Below are positions 49,610 to 60,400 of a stretch of 64,000 nucleotides of DNA, one piece after another. How positions within the stretch are numbered: position 1 is the stretch's first letter; every line of letters begins with the position of its first letter. A program made the translations under genes and the position numbers. Under the pieces are notes generated by a model. The model saw nothing but the letters and a program-made list of their open reading frames with translations. It did not search any database and was not told where the DNA came from. Location of the stretch: positions 3,356,001 to 3,420,000 of the forward strand of contig NZ_CP019980.1 of the NCBI RefSeq assembly GCF_002982115.1, written 5' to 3'. The DNA is from Lysinibacillus sphaericus (lineage in GTDB: Bacteria; Bacillota; Bacilli; Bacillales_A; Planococcaceae).

Positions 49610-49655
49610 ATTTTTATCTCCTATTTATATAAATCTATTTTCTGTCCAATCTTGT

Positions 49656-51608
49656 TTATTGATTAAAAAAATTGGCTTCTTTCATTTCATATACAGTTTT
49701 CTTGACAGCCTCTATAACGTATTCGATATCTTCTTTGGAATGCTCTGTAGATAAGAAACAATTACGTCCTTCCCAAATATAGATACCTTTTTCTAACAAA
49801 CCATAGTAGAATATTTCTTTTTCTAAATTTACGGTAAATCTAAATAATGAACCAAACTGATTGATACGAATATCTACGTGTTCACGTTCAAAGAATTGAT
49901 TTAATTCGTTGACAAATTCAGTAGTTTTTAGATTTAATGTTTGATAAATAGTGTGCTTATTTTCCTTTATATATTCGAGCACTGCATTCGTAGCTGCCAT
50001 CGCCATCGGATGATGACAGAAAGTACCTGCAACAAATGTTCTTTTGTCTTCATTAGGAGGAACAGAGTCGTCTCCGAAGTTCCACATGCCACCATCTATA
50101 CTATCTAAATATTTCTTCTTACCCGCTAAAACACCTATTGGCATTCCGCCACCAATAACTTTTCCATACGTTACAATGTCAGCTTCCACACCAAAGTATT
50201 CTTGTGCTCCACCACTAGCAATTCGGAAACCTGTAATAATTTCATCAAAAATTAAGGCAACGTTATTGTCTTGTGTCACTTGTCTTAATTTCAACAGGAA
50301 ATCCTTCGGTTGAATATCTGGTCTTCGGCTTTGGATTGGTTCCGTTATAACGGCCGCAATCGTATCACAATGTTGTTCGATATATTGCAAAGAAGATTCG
50401 GAGTTAAAATCCAACATCACAACGTCTTGCACTGCACTATCAGTAATTCCCGGTACTAATGAAGTAGTTGTATGATTTGAATCATCTAAATAATTCGGCA
50501 TTCCTAAAAATCCATCGTAAGTTCCATGAAAAGCTCCTGTAAAACAGACGATTTTCTTTTTACCTGTAACAGCTCTTGCTACTCTAACTGCAAACATATT
50601 TGCTTCTGTTCCAGAATTACAGAAAAATACTCTGTCTACTCCCGCTAACTCGGAAATATTTTGGGCTACTCGTCCAGTAAGCCTGCCCATTGGACCAACA
50701 GGCATTCCCTTTTCAAGTTCATTTCTCAATGCTTTTCTAACAAATTCTGGGCTATGTCCAAACATTAAGACCCCAAAGCCCATCGTCAGATCAATCATTG
50801 TATTGCCATCAATATCTATTATCTTAGAACCTTGGCCTTCTTCCGCAATAATTTGATAGAGCATTTCTTTATATAAAGGTCTAAAGCCCGCAGAGTTTCG
50901 ATTACTCGCATATATATTTCTATATTGTTGGGTTCTATCCTTTGAATTTTTAGTAAAAATATTAATGCGTTGTTCTATATTTTTAATGTATTTTAATTGA
51001 AGTTCATCTACTTCATCTTCTTTGTTAAAATCTAGCTTTTTATAAGGCTTGTAATAATCATCGGATTTTGCCGGGGCTATTGCCGAACTGACTTCCTTTT
51101 GCACACCCTTTGTTTTCTGGCCATTATTTTGTGCTTTCGTTGTACTGGCAATTACTTTTAAAATCTCATTTTGTTTTGTCATAACATCATATTGGTTGTT
51201 AAATACTTGCACCATCATATCCATATCTAATTTTCCTACACTATGATAAGTGACTTCGTTTGTAGAGTTGTTAAGTTCTTCAGGTAGCGCGTCAATAACA
51301 TCCATTACTTCTTCATACGTTTCCTCTTGTTGTTCAGCCTCCACAATGCCATTTTCTGCAATGTAATCTGCAATTAGTTGTAACGTATTTAAAGTTGTAA
51401 AAAATACATCTAAAGGAATTTCTACCTTGTACTTTGCATGGATTTGCTTGGCAAGTGTTAGGAGAAGGATTGAATCAAGACCATAGGAAATTAATCTCTT
51501 CTTTTCATCTATTTCTTCTTTTTCCATGGCGGATATAATATGAACAATTTCTTTTAATTCTTCTATTACGATCATCGTTTTTGTTTCATCTAGAACTAGA
51601 TTCTTCAT
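49656..51608 (-). CDS. ACP-aminotransferase protein (beta-aminating, MycA AMT-like)
   Basis: About 650 aa from ATG 51608 (AAGGAG 7 nt upstream). N-terminal ACP (about 10-90; S46 in YGLDSILLL), a 100-residue linker, and a class III PLP aminotransferase of the glutamate-1-semialdehyde type (about 190-650) with CNSGTEANMFAVRVAR, D454 in IFDEIITGFR and the PLP lysine K482 in TYGKVIGGGMP. In mycosubtilin and iturin synthases the equivalent domain turns a beta-ketoacyl-ACP into the beta-amino acyl chain. Here it is a free protein with its own ACP, receiving the chain from the preceding KS-AT protein. Confidence 0.92.
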   Translation of the reverse strand: MKNLVLDETKTMIVIEELKEIVHIISAMEKEEIDEKKRLISYGLDSILLLTLAKQIHAKYKVEIPLDVFFTTLNTLQLIADYIAENGIVEAEQQEETYEEVMDVIDALPEELNNSTNEVTYHSVGKLDMDMMVQVFNNQYDVMTKQNEILKVIASTTKAQNNGQKTKGVQKEVSSAIAPAKSDDYYKPYKKLDFNKEDEVDELQLKYIKNIEQRINIFTKNSKDRTQQYRNIYASNRNSAGFRPLYKEMLYQIIAEEGQGSKIIDIDGNTMIDLTMGFGVLMFGHSPEFVRKALRNELEKGMPVGPMGRLTGRVAQNISELAGVDRVFFCNSGTEANMFAVRVARAVTGKKKIVCFTGAFHGTYDGFLGMPNYLDDSNHTTTSLVPGITDSAVQDVVMLDFNSESSLQYIEQHCDTIAAVITEPIQSRRPDIQPKDFLLKLRQVTQDNNVALIFDEIITGFRIASGGAQEYFGVEADIVTYGKVIGGGMPIGVLAGKKKYLDSIDGGMWNFGDDSVPPNEDKRTFVAGTFCHHPMAMAATNAVLEYIKENKHTIYQTLNLKTTEFVNELNQFFEREHVDIRINQFGSLFRFTVNLEKEIFYYGLLEKGIYIWEGRNCFLSTEHSKEDIEYVIEAVKKTVYEMKEANFFNQ

Positions 51609-51630
51609 TTTTTTACTCCTTTCTTGCTGT

Positions 51631-54468
51631 TTATTTAAAAATATTTTCAAGAAGCTGTTTCTGTAACATTAGTTGCTCATTTTGTTTTTCCAATAACTGT
51701 TCCAAATTCACATAGCTTGTATCTGCTACAGAAGTTGCTTTGTTTTTCCACAAGGTCTTTCTCTCAAAAGGATAGTTAGGTAAAATAATTTTCTTTTTAT
51801 TGTAATTTTTATAGAAGCTATTCCAATCAATTTTCATCCCATTAAGATATAAAGATTTCAAAGATTCCAACAACTGCTTATAATCGCCTATTCCTTTTCT
51901 AAGTGATGGAACAAAAATGGCATTGTCATTTTGCAAACATTGGCCTGCTAAGCCACATAAAGTTGCATTACCACCAATTTCAATAAATGTGGAAACGCCT
52001 AATTTATCTACTTCCTGCATCGCTTTCATAAAATGAACCGTTTTTTCAAGATGTTCTGTCCAATACCCTTTATTTTCAAATGTACCGACGTCCTCTAGCT
52101 TTCCTGTTACACTTGAAATAATTGATTTTGGCGTTTTATTGCAAACAACATGCGCTAAACTTTCCCCATATATTTCTTTATATTCTTCCATTGCAGTTGA
52201 ATGATAAGGATATGGAATATTTAAATCGGTAACAAAAGCTCTGACCTTTTTATGTAATTGATTAATTACCATATCAACTTCTTCACTTAGACCAGATACT
52301 GTAATATTTTTAGGTGCATTAACAGCAGCTATTGATACATTTTTACATCCGCTTTCCAATATTGCTTCCTTCATCGTCAATTCATCTACTAACACGCCCA
52401 CCATTTTGCCATTCGGTGTCACACTAACCATAAGTCTACTTCGCATCGCAATCATGTTCGTAGCATCTTCAAAACTTAGCATGCCGACATAACATGCTGC
52501 GGCATACTCGCCAACACTATGCCCAATCACATAATCTGCTTTTATATTGAATGAATCCCAGATTTTCGTTAAAGCGTATTCCAACGAGAATATAATTGGT
52601 TGCGAATAAAGCGCATTTGTTAATAGTTCTTCGTTTGCTCCAAACAAAGTGTCTTTGATAGAAATGCCTAGGAGCTCCTTAAATCGATTATCACAAAGAT
52701 CGAAGGTTTCTCTATACGCTTGCGAATTTTCATAAAATTCTCTTGCTGCATCTTTGTAGATGGAGCCTTGTCCTGTAAATAAAAATGCAATTTTTTTCTT
52801 TTTACTTTCTGCTTGTCCAATGTAGTATGCCAGTGAATCTTCATTTTTGAGCACATGATCTATTTCTTCAATAATTTGCTCTTTATTGTTACCAACTATT
52901 GCGAACCTGTATTCATGTTTATCTCTTGTAATATTTGTTGAATAGGCAATATCACTAAGTAGTTCTGTGGAAACGCTAAGGTAATCTCTTATTTGAGAAA
53001 TTGCTTTTACTAACACATTTTTGTTCTTTGTTGAAATCGTTAGCATACTTTCAGGTAGATTACTTTTTTCAGTTTGTGGTGTATTTTCTTCGTGCTCTGC
53101 TTCTTCTAGTATTAAATGAGCTAATGTTCCACTAATGCCATACGCACTAATACCCGCTCGTCTTTTTTTCCCATTACTTTCCCATTCCGAGAGCCTATCG
53201 ACTACTTGAATTTTATCCCAATCAATATTGGGGTTTGGATTTTTAAAATGGATACTTGGCAAAAGCTGTTTATGTTTTAAGGAAAGTAATACCTTGATCA
53301 TACTTGCCATCCCAGATGCCGCCTCTAGATGACCAATATTCGACTTTACAGAACCAACCTTTATGGGTGCTTTTCTGTTTTTAAACACCTCACAAATTGC
53401 CTGTGCTTCAATAAAGTCACCAAGAGAAGTTCCTGTCCCATGAGCTTCAATATAATCAATATCGTCTACATCTAGCCCTGTCCTTTTCAACGTTTCTGCA
53501 ATCACTCTTTGCTCTGCCAGCCCATTTGGTGCAAAGAAGCCATTGGATTTACCATCTTGTCCGACATATATCCCTTTTACTAATGCCTCTATACTGTTGT
53601 TATCTCTTTTAGCATCACTTAATCTTTTTAATATGATAATTCCACAGCCTTCGCCTCGGCCAAATCCATCAGCGGATGCATCAAAAGTTTTACAACGTCC
53701 ATCTGGTGATAAACCACTGTTTTGAGATAGTCCCACATAGGGCTCTGGATTTAGCAGCAGATTTATCCCTCCAACAATGGCTACATCACATTGACCACTT
53801 TTTAGGCTGTCTACTGCCATGTTCATCGCCGTTAATGACGATGAACATGCAGTACTTAAACTTACTGCTGGTCCTTTAAAATCATAAAAATAAGATATTC
53901 TACCTGCAGCAGAATGAGAGGATGCTCCAACAAGTGAATATAAACCAATATCTTTTATATCCCCTGACATCATTTCTCTGTTTACATAGTCAACTGCGTC
54001 GATTCCTATAAATACGCCTGTTTTACTGCCCTTCATCTCTTCGATATTCAGACCAGCATTCTCCATTGCCTCCCAGCTTACTTCCAATAGAAGTTTTTGC
54101 TGGGGATCGACAGATACTGCCTCTAGTGCAGAAATTTCAAAATGCACATTATCAAATGTCTTAATATCTTGATCTATAAAGGAACCATAACGCGTATACA
54201 TTTTTCCCTTATCTTGCCTATCTTCACTGAAAAACGCTTCAACAGGGAATCTTTCAGGTTTGATATTAGTAACAGCATCATATCCTTGTGATAATTTGTC
54301 CCAGAATAAACTGCTGTTATTTGCACCGCCTGGAAATCTACAATTATAGCCAATTATTGCAATTTCATTTTCCTCTTTTGATTTTTTCAATTCTAAATCT
54401 AGTTCTTTGATTTTTTTAGCAGCCTTTAATAAGGCCTCTTTATATTTATTTTCAATGTCATTGTTCAT
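51631..54468 (-). CDS. PKS module KS-AT without carrier domain (945 aa)
   Basis: A coiled N-terminal docking helix (1-35) precedes KS (35-455; C208 in STACSSSL, HGTGTSLGD, NIGH) and AT (560-860; GHSVGE with S651). The AT selectivity motif reads YPYH, not the HAFH of malonyl or YASH of methylmalonyl ATs. The KS-end motif usually GGTNAH is SGTLAH. A C-terminal coiled coil (about 920-945) probably docks the ACP-aminotransferase protein, which provides the missing ACP. ATG 54468 has AGAGGTG 7 nt upstream. Confidence 0.93.
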   Translation of the reverse strand: MNNDIENKYKEALLKAAKKIKELDLELKKSKEENEIAIIGYNCRFPGGANNSSLFWDKLSQGYDAVTNIKPERFPVEAFFSEDRQDKGKMYTRYGSFIDQDIKTFDNVHFEISALEAVSVDPQQKLLLEVSWEAMENAGLNIEEMKGSKTGVFIGIDAVDYVNREMMSGDIKDIGLYSLVGASSHSAAGRISYFYDFKGPAVSLSTACSSSLTAMNMAVDSLKSGQCDVAIVGGINLLLNPEPYVGLSQNSGLSPDGRCKTFDASADGFGRGEGCGIIILKRLSDAKRDNNSIEALVKGIYVGQDGKSNGFFAPNGLAEQRVIAETLKRTGLDVDDIDYIEAHGTGTSLGDFIEAQAICEVFKNRKAPIKVGSVKSNIGHLEAASGMASMIKVLLSLKHKQLLPSIHFKNPNPNIDWDKIQVVDRLSEWESNGKKRRAGISAYGISGTLAHLILEEAEHEENTPQTEKSNLPESMLTISTKNKNVLVKAISQIRDYLSVSTELLSDIAYSTNITRDKHEYRFAIVGNNKEQIIEEIDHVLKNEDSLAYYIGQAESKKKKIAFLFTGQGSIYKDAAREFYENSQAYRETFDLCDNRFKELLGISIKDTLFGANEELLTNALYSQPIIFSLEYALTKIWDSFNIKADYVIGHSVGEYAAACYVGMLSFEDATNMIAMRSRLMVSVTPNGKMVGVLVDELTMKEAILESGCKNVSIAAVNAPKNITVSGLSEEVDMVINQLHKKVRAFVTDLNIPYPYHSTAMEEYKEIYGESLAHVVCNKTPKSIISSVTGKLEDVGTFENKGYWTEHLEKTVHFMKAMQEVDKLGVSTFIEIGGNATLCGLAGQCLQNDNAIFVPSLRKGIGDYKQLLESLKSLYLNGMKIDWNSFYKNYNKKKIILPNYPFERKTLWKNKATSVADTSYVNLEQLLEKQNEQLMLQKQLLENIFK

Positions 54469-54483
54469 ATATAACACCTCTGA

Positions 54484-57400
54484 CTATATCGTTAACTTAT
54501 CAATTTCAGATAATAAGTCATCTATGTTTTCGGATTGTTCTTCTAATTCACCCATATTTTCATTTTCAAGAATTAGAACTTCACTTAATAAATAATCAGA
54601 AAGTTTTACGATGGTTGGATAATTGAAAAATACAGAGACATTGACATCGATACCTAGCAATTTATTAATCGCTGTTCGCATAGAGAATATCATTAAAGAA
54701 TCTGCACCTTGTTCTTGGAATGCTTTATCTATGGATAGTACTTGGTTATGATCAAAGCCCATAATTTTCCCGCAAATACTTTGCAGTTTTTCAATTAGGA
54801 GTTCATTTTGGCCTTCACCTGATAAACTCATAAGCGTTTCCAAGAAATTGTCCTTTTCATCTTGAACTATATCCACATGTAGGTCCTTTTCAGACACTAA
54901 TTTGGATAGGAATTCTGTCTTGCCTGCTGCAGTTTCCAAAGATTTTACTAGGGTATTCCATTCTATATCGGCAATTACCAGATTCTCATATGGTTGATCC
55001 ATAAAATCATTAATAATGCTTTGTCCCTGGCCTTTTGAAAAAGTTTTCATACCCATTCTTGCCATCGTACTCGATATCGCATCATTATCTGCTGCCATCC
55101 CACTTTCATTCCATGGTCCCCAGCAGAAAGTATAACCAGGAAGCTTGTTCATGTTCATATATGTTGCAAATGAATTCATAAAATGATTGGCAGCAGCATA
55201 GTTGCCTTGTCCCATATTTCCAATAACACTCGTGATAGAGGAAAGCATCATGAAGAAATCCAATGTTTCCTTGTCAATTGCATTGAAAACATTAAGCGTT
55301 CCAACAACTTTTGGATTCATAACCTTTTCAAAATCCTCCCAATTGAGGTCAATCAACATCTTATCGTTTAACACACCTGCTGCATGAACGACGCCTCTAA
55401 TAGGAGGCATCGTAAATTGAATGTCATCCAGCGCTTTTATCAGACTTTCATCATTACATACATCCGCATGGACAATCTTTACTTGCACTGCTTTGTCTAT
55501 CAATTTTTGAATCGCTACTTTGGCATGTTCACTTGGTTCACGTCTGCTTATTAAAATAAGGTTTTTAGCACCTGCATTTACAAGTTGTTCAGCATAAGCA
55601 AGACCCAATGCTCCTGTTCCACCTGTAATTAAATAAGAAGCTTCTTCTTTTAATACAATTTTCTTATTTTTTTCTAACCCTTTTTTCAAATAATCCGCAT
55701 GAGCAATTAATCTTCCTACATAACGTTCGTTTTCTCTGAAGCAAACTTCCTGTACACTATCCCCTAATACTTCATGGATAAAATCACTATTTTCATAGAA
55801 AGTTATTTCATCCGTATCAATGATGCCACCAAAAATTTCAGGATATTCTATACTCATTACTTTTGCTAATCCCCAGACCATTGATCCTGATAAATTTAGT
55901 TTTTTCTCATGACGAAGCTTTTGCACATCTTTGGTCACGATTTTAATTTTGCTACCTTGTGTGTAACCCTCTTCATTCATAACTTGAACCAAATAGTGTA
56001 ATGCTTTAATTGCTCTATAATTCACCTTATTATTCGCTAGATTCGGAACACTATCCTTAGTAGTACAATAAATAATATTTAAGTTTTTCTTCCCGCTGTC
56101 TTTGCATACATCTGCAAGAAGCTTCGACCACTCTTCTTTATTGTCCTGATTGATCGTATAATCATGGGTATTTTTCTTTAGGAATTCATCTCCATGTAGT
56201 ACACATATTGTGTTTAAATGGTGTTTCTCCATATTTTCTTTTAAACTTGCTGCCGCAATTGCCTCATCTGCAATCAGAAGGTACTGTTTATTGACTGGCA
56301 ACTCCTCTAATTTTCTAATGGCATCTGTTTGCACCCAGTCTGTATGGTAATACAATTTGTTTGCACTACTCATTTCTTGTAATAAACTTTCGCTTTCTGT
56401 AATTTTAGCCATGAGGTTATCTATTTTCATTAATACTTCGCCTTTTTCGTTATATACAATAACGTCCGCATACGTAATATCATTTTTTACAGTTGATTTT
56501 GAATAACACCATAACTGATCGGATTCTCGATAGTTAAACGTCAATTTCTCTAAATAGTATGGAATAACTGTTTTATTGCCATCTTCATTAACATTTGTAC
56601 GTTCTTTTAATTTTTCTAAAACTAAGGCAATACCTGTTTGGAATATGGAGTCAATTGTTCCTGGGTAGAGTACATAATCTTTAAAGTATGGAATGGTTTT
56701 TAAAGGCTCTACCACACAGACACATTCATCTTCTCCGTAGCTAATACGCTTAATCCGTTGGAAACCTTCTCCTAATTCAAAACCAGATTTACTCATAAAA
56801 TAGTAGATACTATTTTCAATATTTTCTTCATAGGACAGGCGTTTATAATCATCCATATTTGCTGTCATTTCTGAAAACTCATATTCATCTTGCATACATA
56901 CATTGCCTTTAGCATGCATTAGCCATTTATCATATTTAGAGTTAAAATCTCTACTGACAATATTAAATTTGTAATCATTGTCTTCTTTTTCTAAACAAAT
57001 TTGCACCTGTTTTTCTTCATCATCTGTTGCAGCTAATGGTACCCTGAAATCTACTTTACTTAACACGCAACTTTTAGCATTTCCAATTTCTTTCACAGCC
57101 GAAAGTATCATGGCCATATGGGCTGCTGCTGGAGAAATAGCTGTTTTGAAAATTACATGTTCTCTCATAAAGTAAGGTTCCAATGCAGTAAATTTCCTTT
57201 GGAATACTACAGCGTCACTCATTGATGGAAGATCAATTCTTTGGCCTAGAATATTATGATAATCTTCAGCATTGATACTCTCTGATGCTCTATCGTATTT
57301 CAAATCCATCCAATATTTGTTCTTCTCATATGGATAGTTAGGAAGTTTTACTTTGTTCCAATTCGTTTTACCAGCGAACGTAATATTGCTCCAATCCACA

Positions 57401-60400
57401 TCTACACCCGTTACATAAAGCAATGCAATTTCATTTGCCAGTTGTACTTTATCTTCCTTCTTCATGTTTAAAGTAGATGCAATGACTCTTTCATCTTCAA
57501 AAATTAATTTACAAAGTGCTGCCAACACTCTATTACTTCCTACTTCTAGCAATAAATAGTTTTCTTTTTTATCAATGCTTGTAACCGCTCCAAAGAAGTC
57601 AACTTTTTCTCTAATATGACTAGTCCAATAGTCGCCATCAAGAATTTGACCTTCTTCTAATTCTTTGGCGTAGAGCGACGAAACAAATTTTACCTTAGAT
57701 TCTTTATAATCCAATTCTTTTGCTATTAAATGGAAGTCGTCTAATATTGGCTCCATTAGCATAGAGTGAAAAGCATGAGATACCTTTAATTCTTGTACAC
57801 GCATGCCTTCCATCTTTGCCTTCTCAACCACTTTTTCTATATCTTCCGCCATTCCAGAAATTACACAAGTTTCTTCAGCATTGTGTGCCGCAATACATAC
57901 CGTCTCTTGGAATCCAGTAAGAAGTTTTTGTACTTTCGCTTTATCTGCAAAAACAGTTGCCATCTTACCTTTTCCAGGTGCAGCATCCATCAGTCTTCCT
58001 CTTATTGAAACTAGTTTAATAGCATCTTCCAGTGTCATAATCCCTGCTACAACTGCTGCTGGATATTCACCAATGCTATGTCCCATCACTACCTCTGGTT
58101 TAACACCATAGCTCTCCCACAGTTTGTATAAAGCATATTCCACCGCAAAGATTAATGGTTGCGCATAAACCGTTTTTTCAATCACTTGTTCCTCTGCATT
58201 TTCCCCATATATTAAATCGGCAATGGATTTTAATAAATACGGTTTAAACAATCGATCACAAGTGTCAAATGCCTGTTTAAAGACAGCATTAGAATCATAG
58301 AGTAGTTTCCCCATATTGAGATACTGTGAGCCTTGTCCAGTAAACATAAAGACAACTTTTCTATCTTTTTGCATCAACTGGTGCTTATCTATATTTTCAA
58401 AGACCCCTTCTGCATACCCATCTTTTAGATAGCTTTCTAGTCTCTCAGCAATCATTTTTCTGTTACTGCCACATACAGCAAATCGGTATTCTAAATCCGC
58501 TCTTCCTAGATTGGCTGTATAAATAATATCTTCTAATTCATTGTCCGAACTATTTGCTATCAAATTATAGTACTGTTCAATTAGTTCATTTAATGATTTC
58601 TTGCTTTTTGCTGAAATTTTAAGTATATAATCTATGCCATCTTGGATGTTTGTTTCGTTTTTACCGAAATCCTCATTTTTGTATTCTTCGATAATCGTAT
58701 GGGCATTTGACCCACCAAATCCAAAGCCATTAATAGCTGCAGCTCTTAAGCCATCCTCTTTTTTCCACGATGCATGTTCGCTTATCACTTCTACATTTGC
58801 ACCTTCCCAGTCAATAAACGGATTCGGTGTATGGAAGTGAAGATTTGCAGGAATCATATTATGCTTCATGGATAATAAAACTTTAATTATTGATGCTACC
58901 CCTGCAGCAGCCTCCAAATGACCAATATTAGATTTTACAGAACCTATCTTTAATAGATTATTTTTACTTCTGTTCTTTCCGTAAGTTGCACCAACTGCAT
59001 GAACTTCGATTGGATCTCCAAGTTTTGTGCCTGTTCCATGCATTTCTACAAAATCAACATCATGAGGATCCATACTGGCATGCATCAAAGTTTTTTCAAT
59101 CAATTTTTCTTGCGCTTCCCCATTTGGTGCAGTTAGGCCGTTACTCTTACCATCCTGATTAATTCCAGTTCCTCTGATAATACCTAGAATTTCATCTTGA
59201 TCTTTAATAGCGTCAGATAATTTTTTCAGTATAAGGACGCCACCGCCTTCTCCACGCCCATAACCATTTGCCGCTTCATCAAATGCTTTACTATGACCAT
59301 CTACTGATGTCGCTTGCAGTTTCGAAAAACCGATATTAGTCGTTGGAGATTCCATTAAGTTAACGCCAGCTACAATTTGCATATCGGCTTCTCCGGCCTG
59401 CATTGCGGTACAGGCTAAATGCAACGCCGAAAGCGTGGACGAGCATGCGGTATCAACTGTAATACATGGTCCTTCAAATCCAAACGTATAAGATACCCTT
59501 CCACATGCAGTACTCATACAGCTTCCTGTCAGAGCATATGCACCAATAGTTGATAATTCTCCTGAATATAATTGCGCTAGATTGTATTCATTATTAGACA
59601 TGCCTACATATACGCCGGTGTTCGATCCGTTGTATTTAGTGATATCCATATTTGCATTTTCAAAAGCTTCCCATGTGAGCTCTAATAGCATTCTTTGTTG
59701 GGGATCAAGGGCAGCTGCTTCTTTTGGAGATATATTGAAAAATCCTGCATCAAATTCATCAATATTGATATTTAAAAAACCACCCTTTTTGCAATACATT
59801 TTTCCCGGAACGGTTTTATCTTCATCATAATACTTTTCAATTTCCCATCTATTTTCAGGAACATCACATACGCCATCTACTCCATTTACAAGCAAATTCC
59901 AGTACTCATCAATACTATTAGCACCACCTGGAAAGCGACAACTCATTCCAACGATTGCTATTTTATCTTGCATATGCTGCTCTTCGTTCATGTTCCCTAG
60001 ACTCCTTTGCTTCTCTTCTAAATTAACAAGTGAATAAATATGTTCAGACAAATCATATATAGTGAAATACTTAAAAATATCAGCAACAAGAATATTTACG
60101 TTAAATTCTTTATTTAAATTTTCAATAAACGATGGGATATTAATAGATACAATGCCATATTCAGAAAAAGGAATGTCATGCGCTAATACTTTTACATCGA
60201 AACGACTCTCAATATATGTCACAATTTTCTTCGCAATAGAATTTCGAGAGTATCTCGTTTTTTCAGTATTAACCATTTGGCTTTTCTTACTATAATTCAA
60301 GTTATTTAGTATTGTTTCATATGTGCCAGCATTATATTTTTCAGTTAACCCACGTCGAAATGCTTTGCCACTGTTTGTTTTAGGAATATCTTCAACGGGT

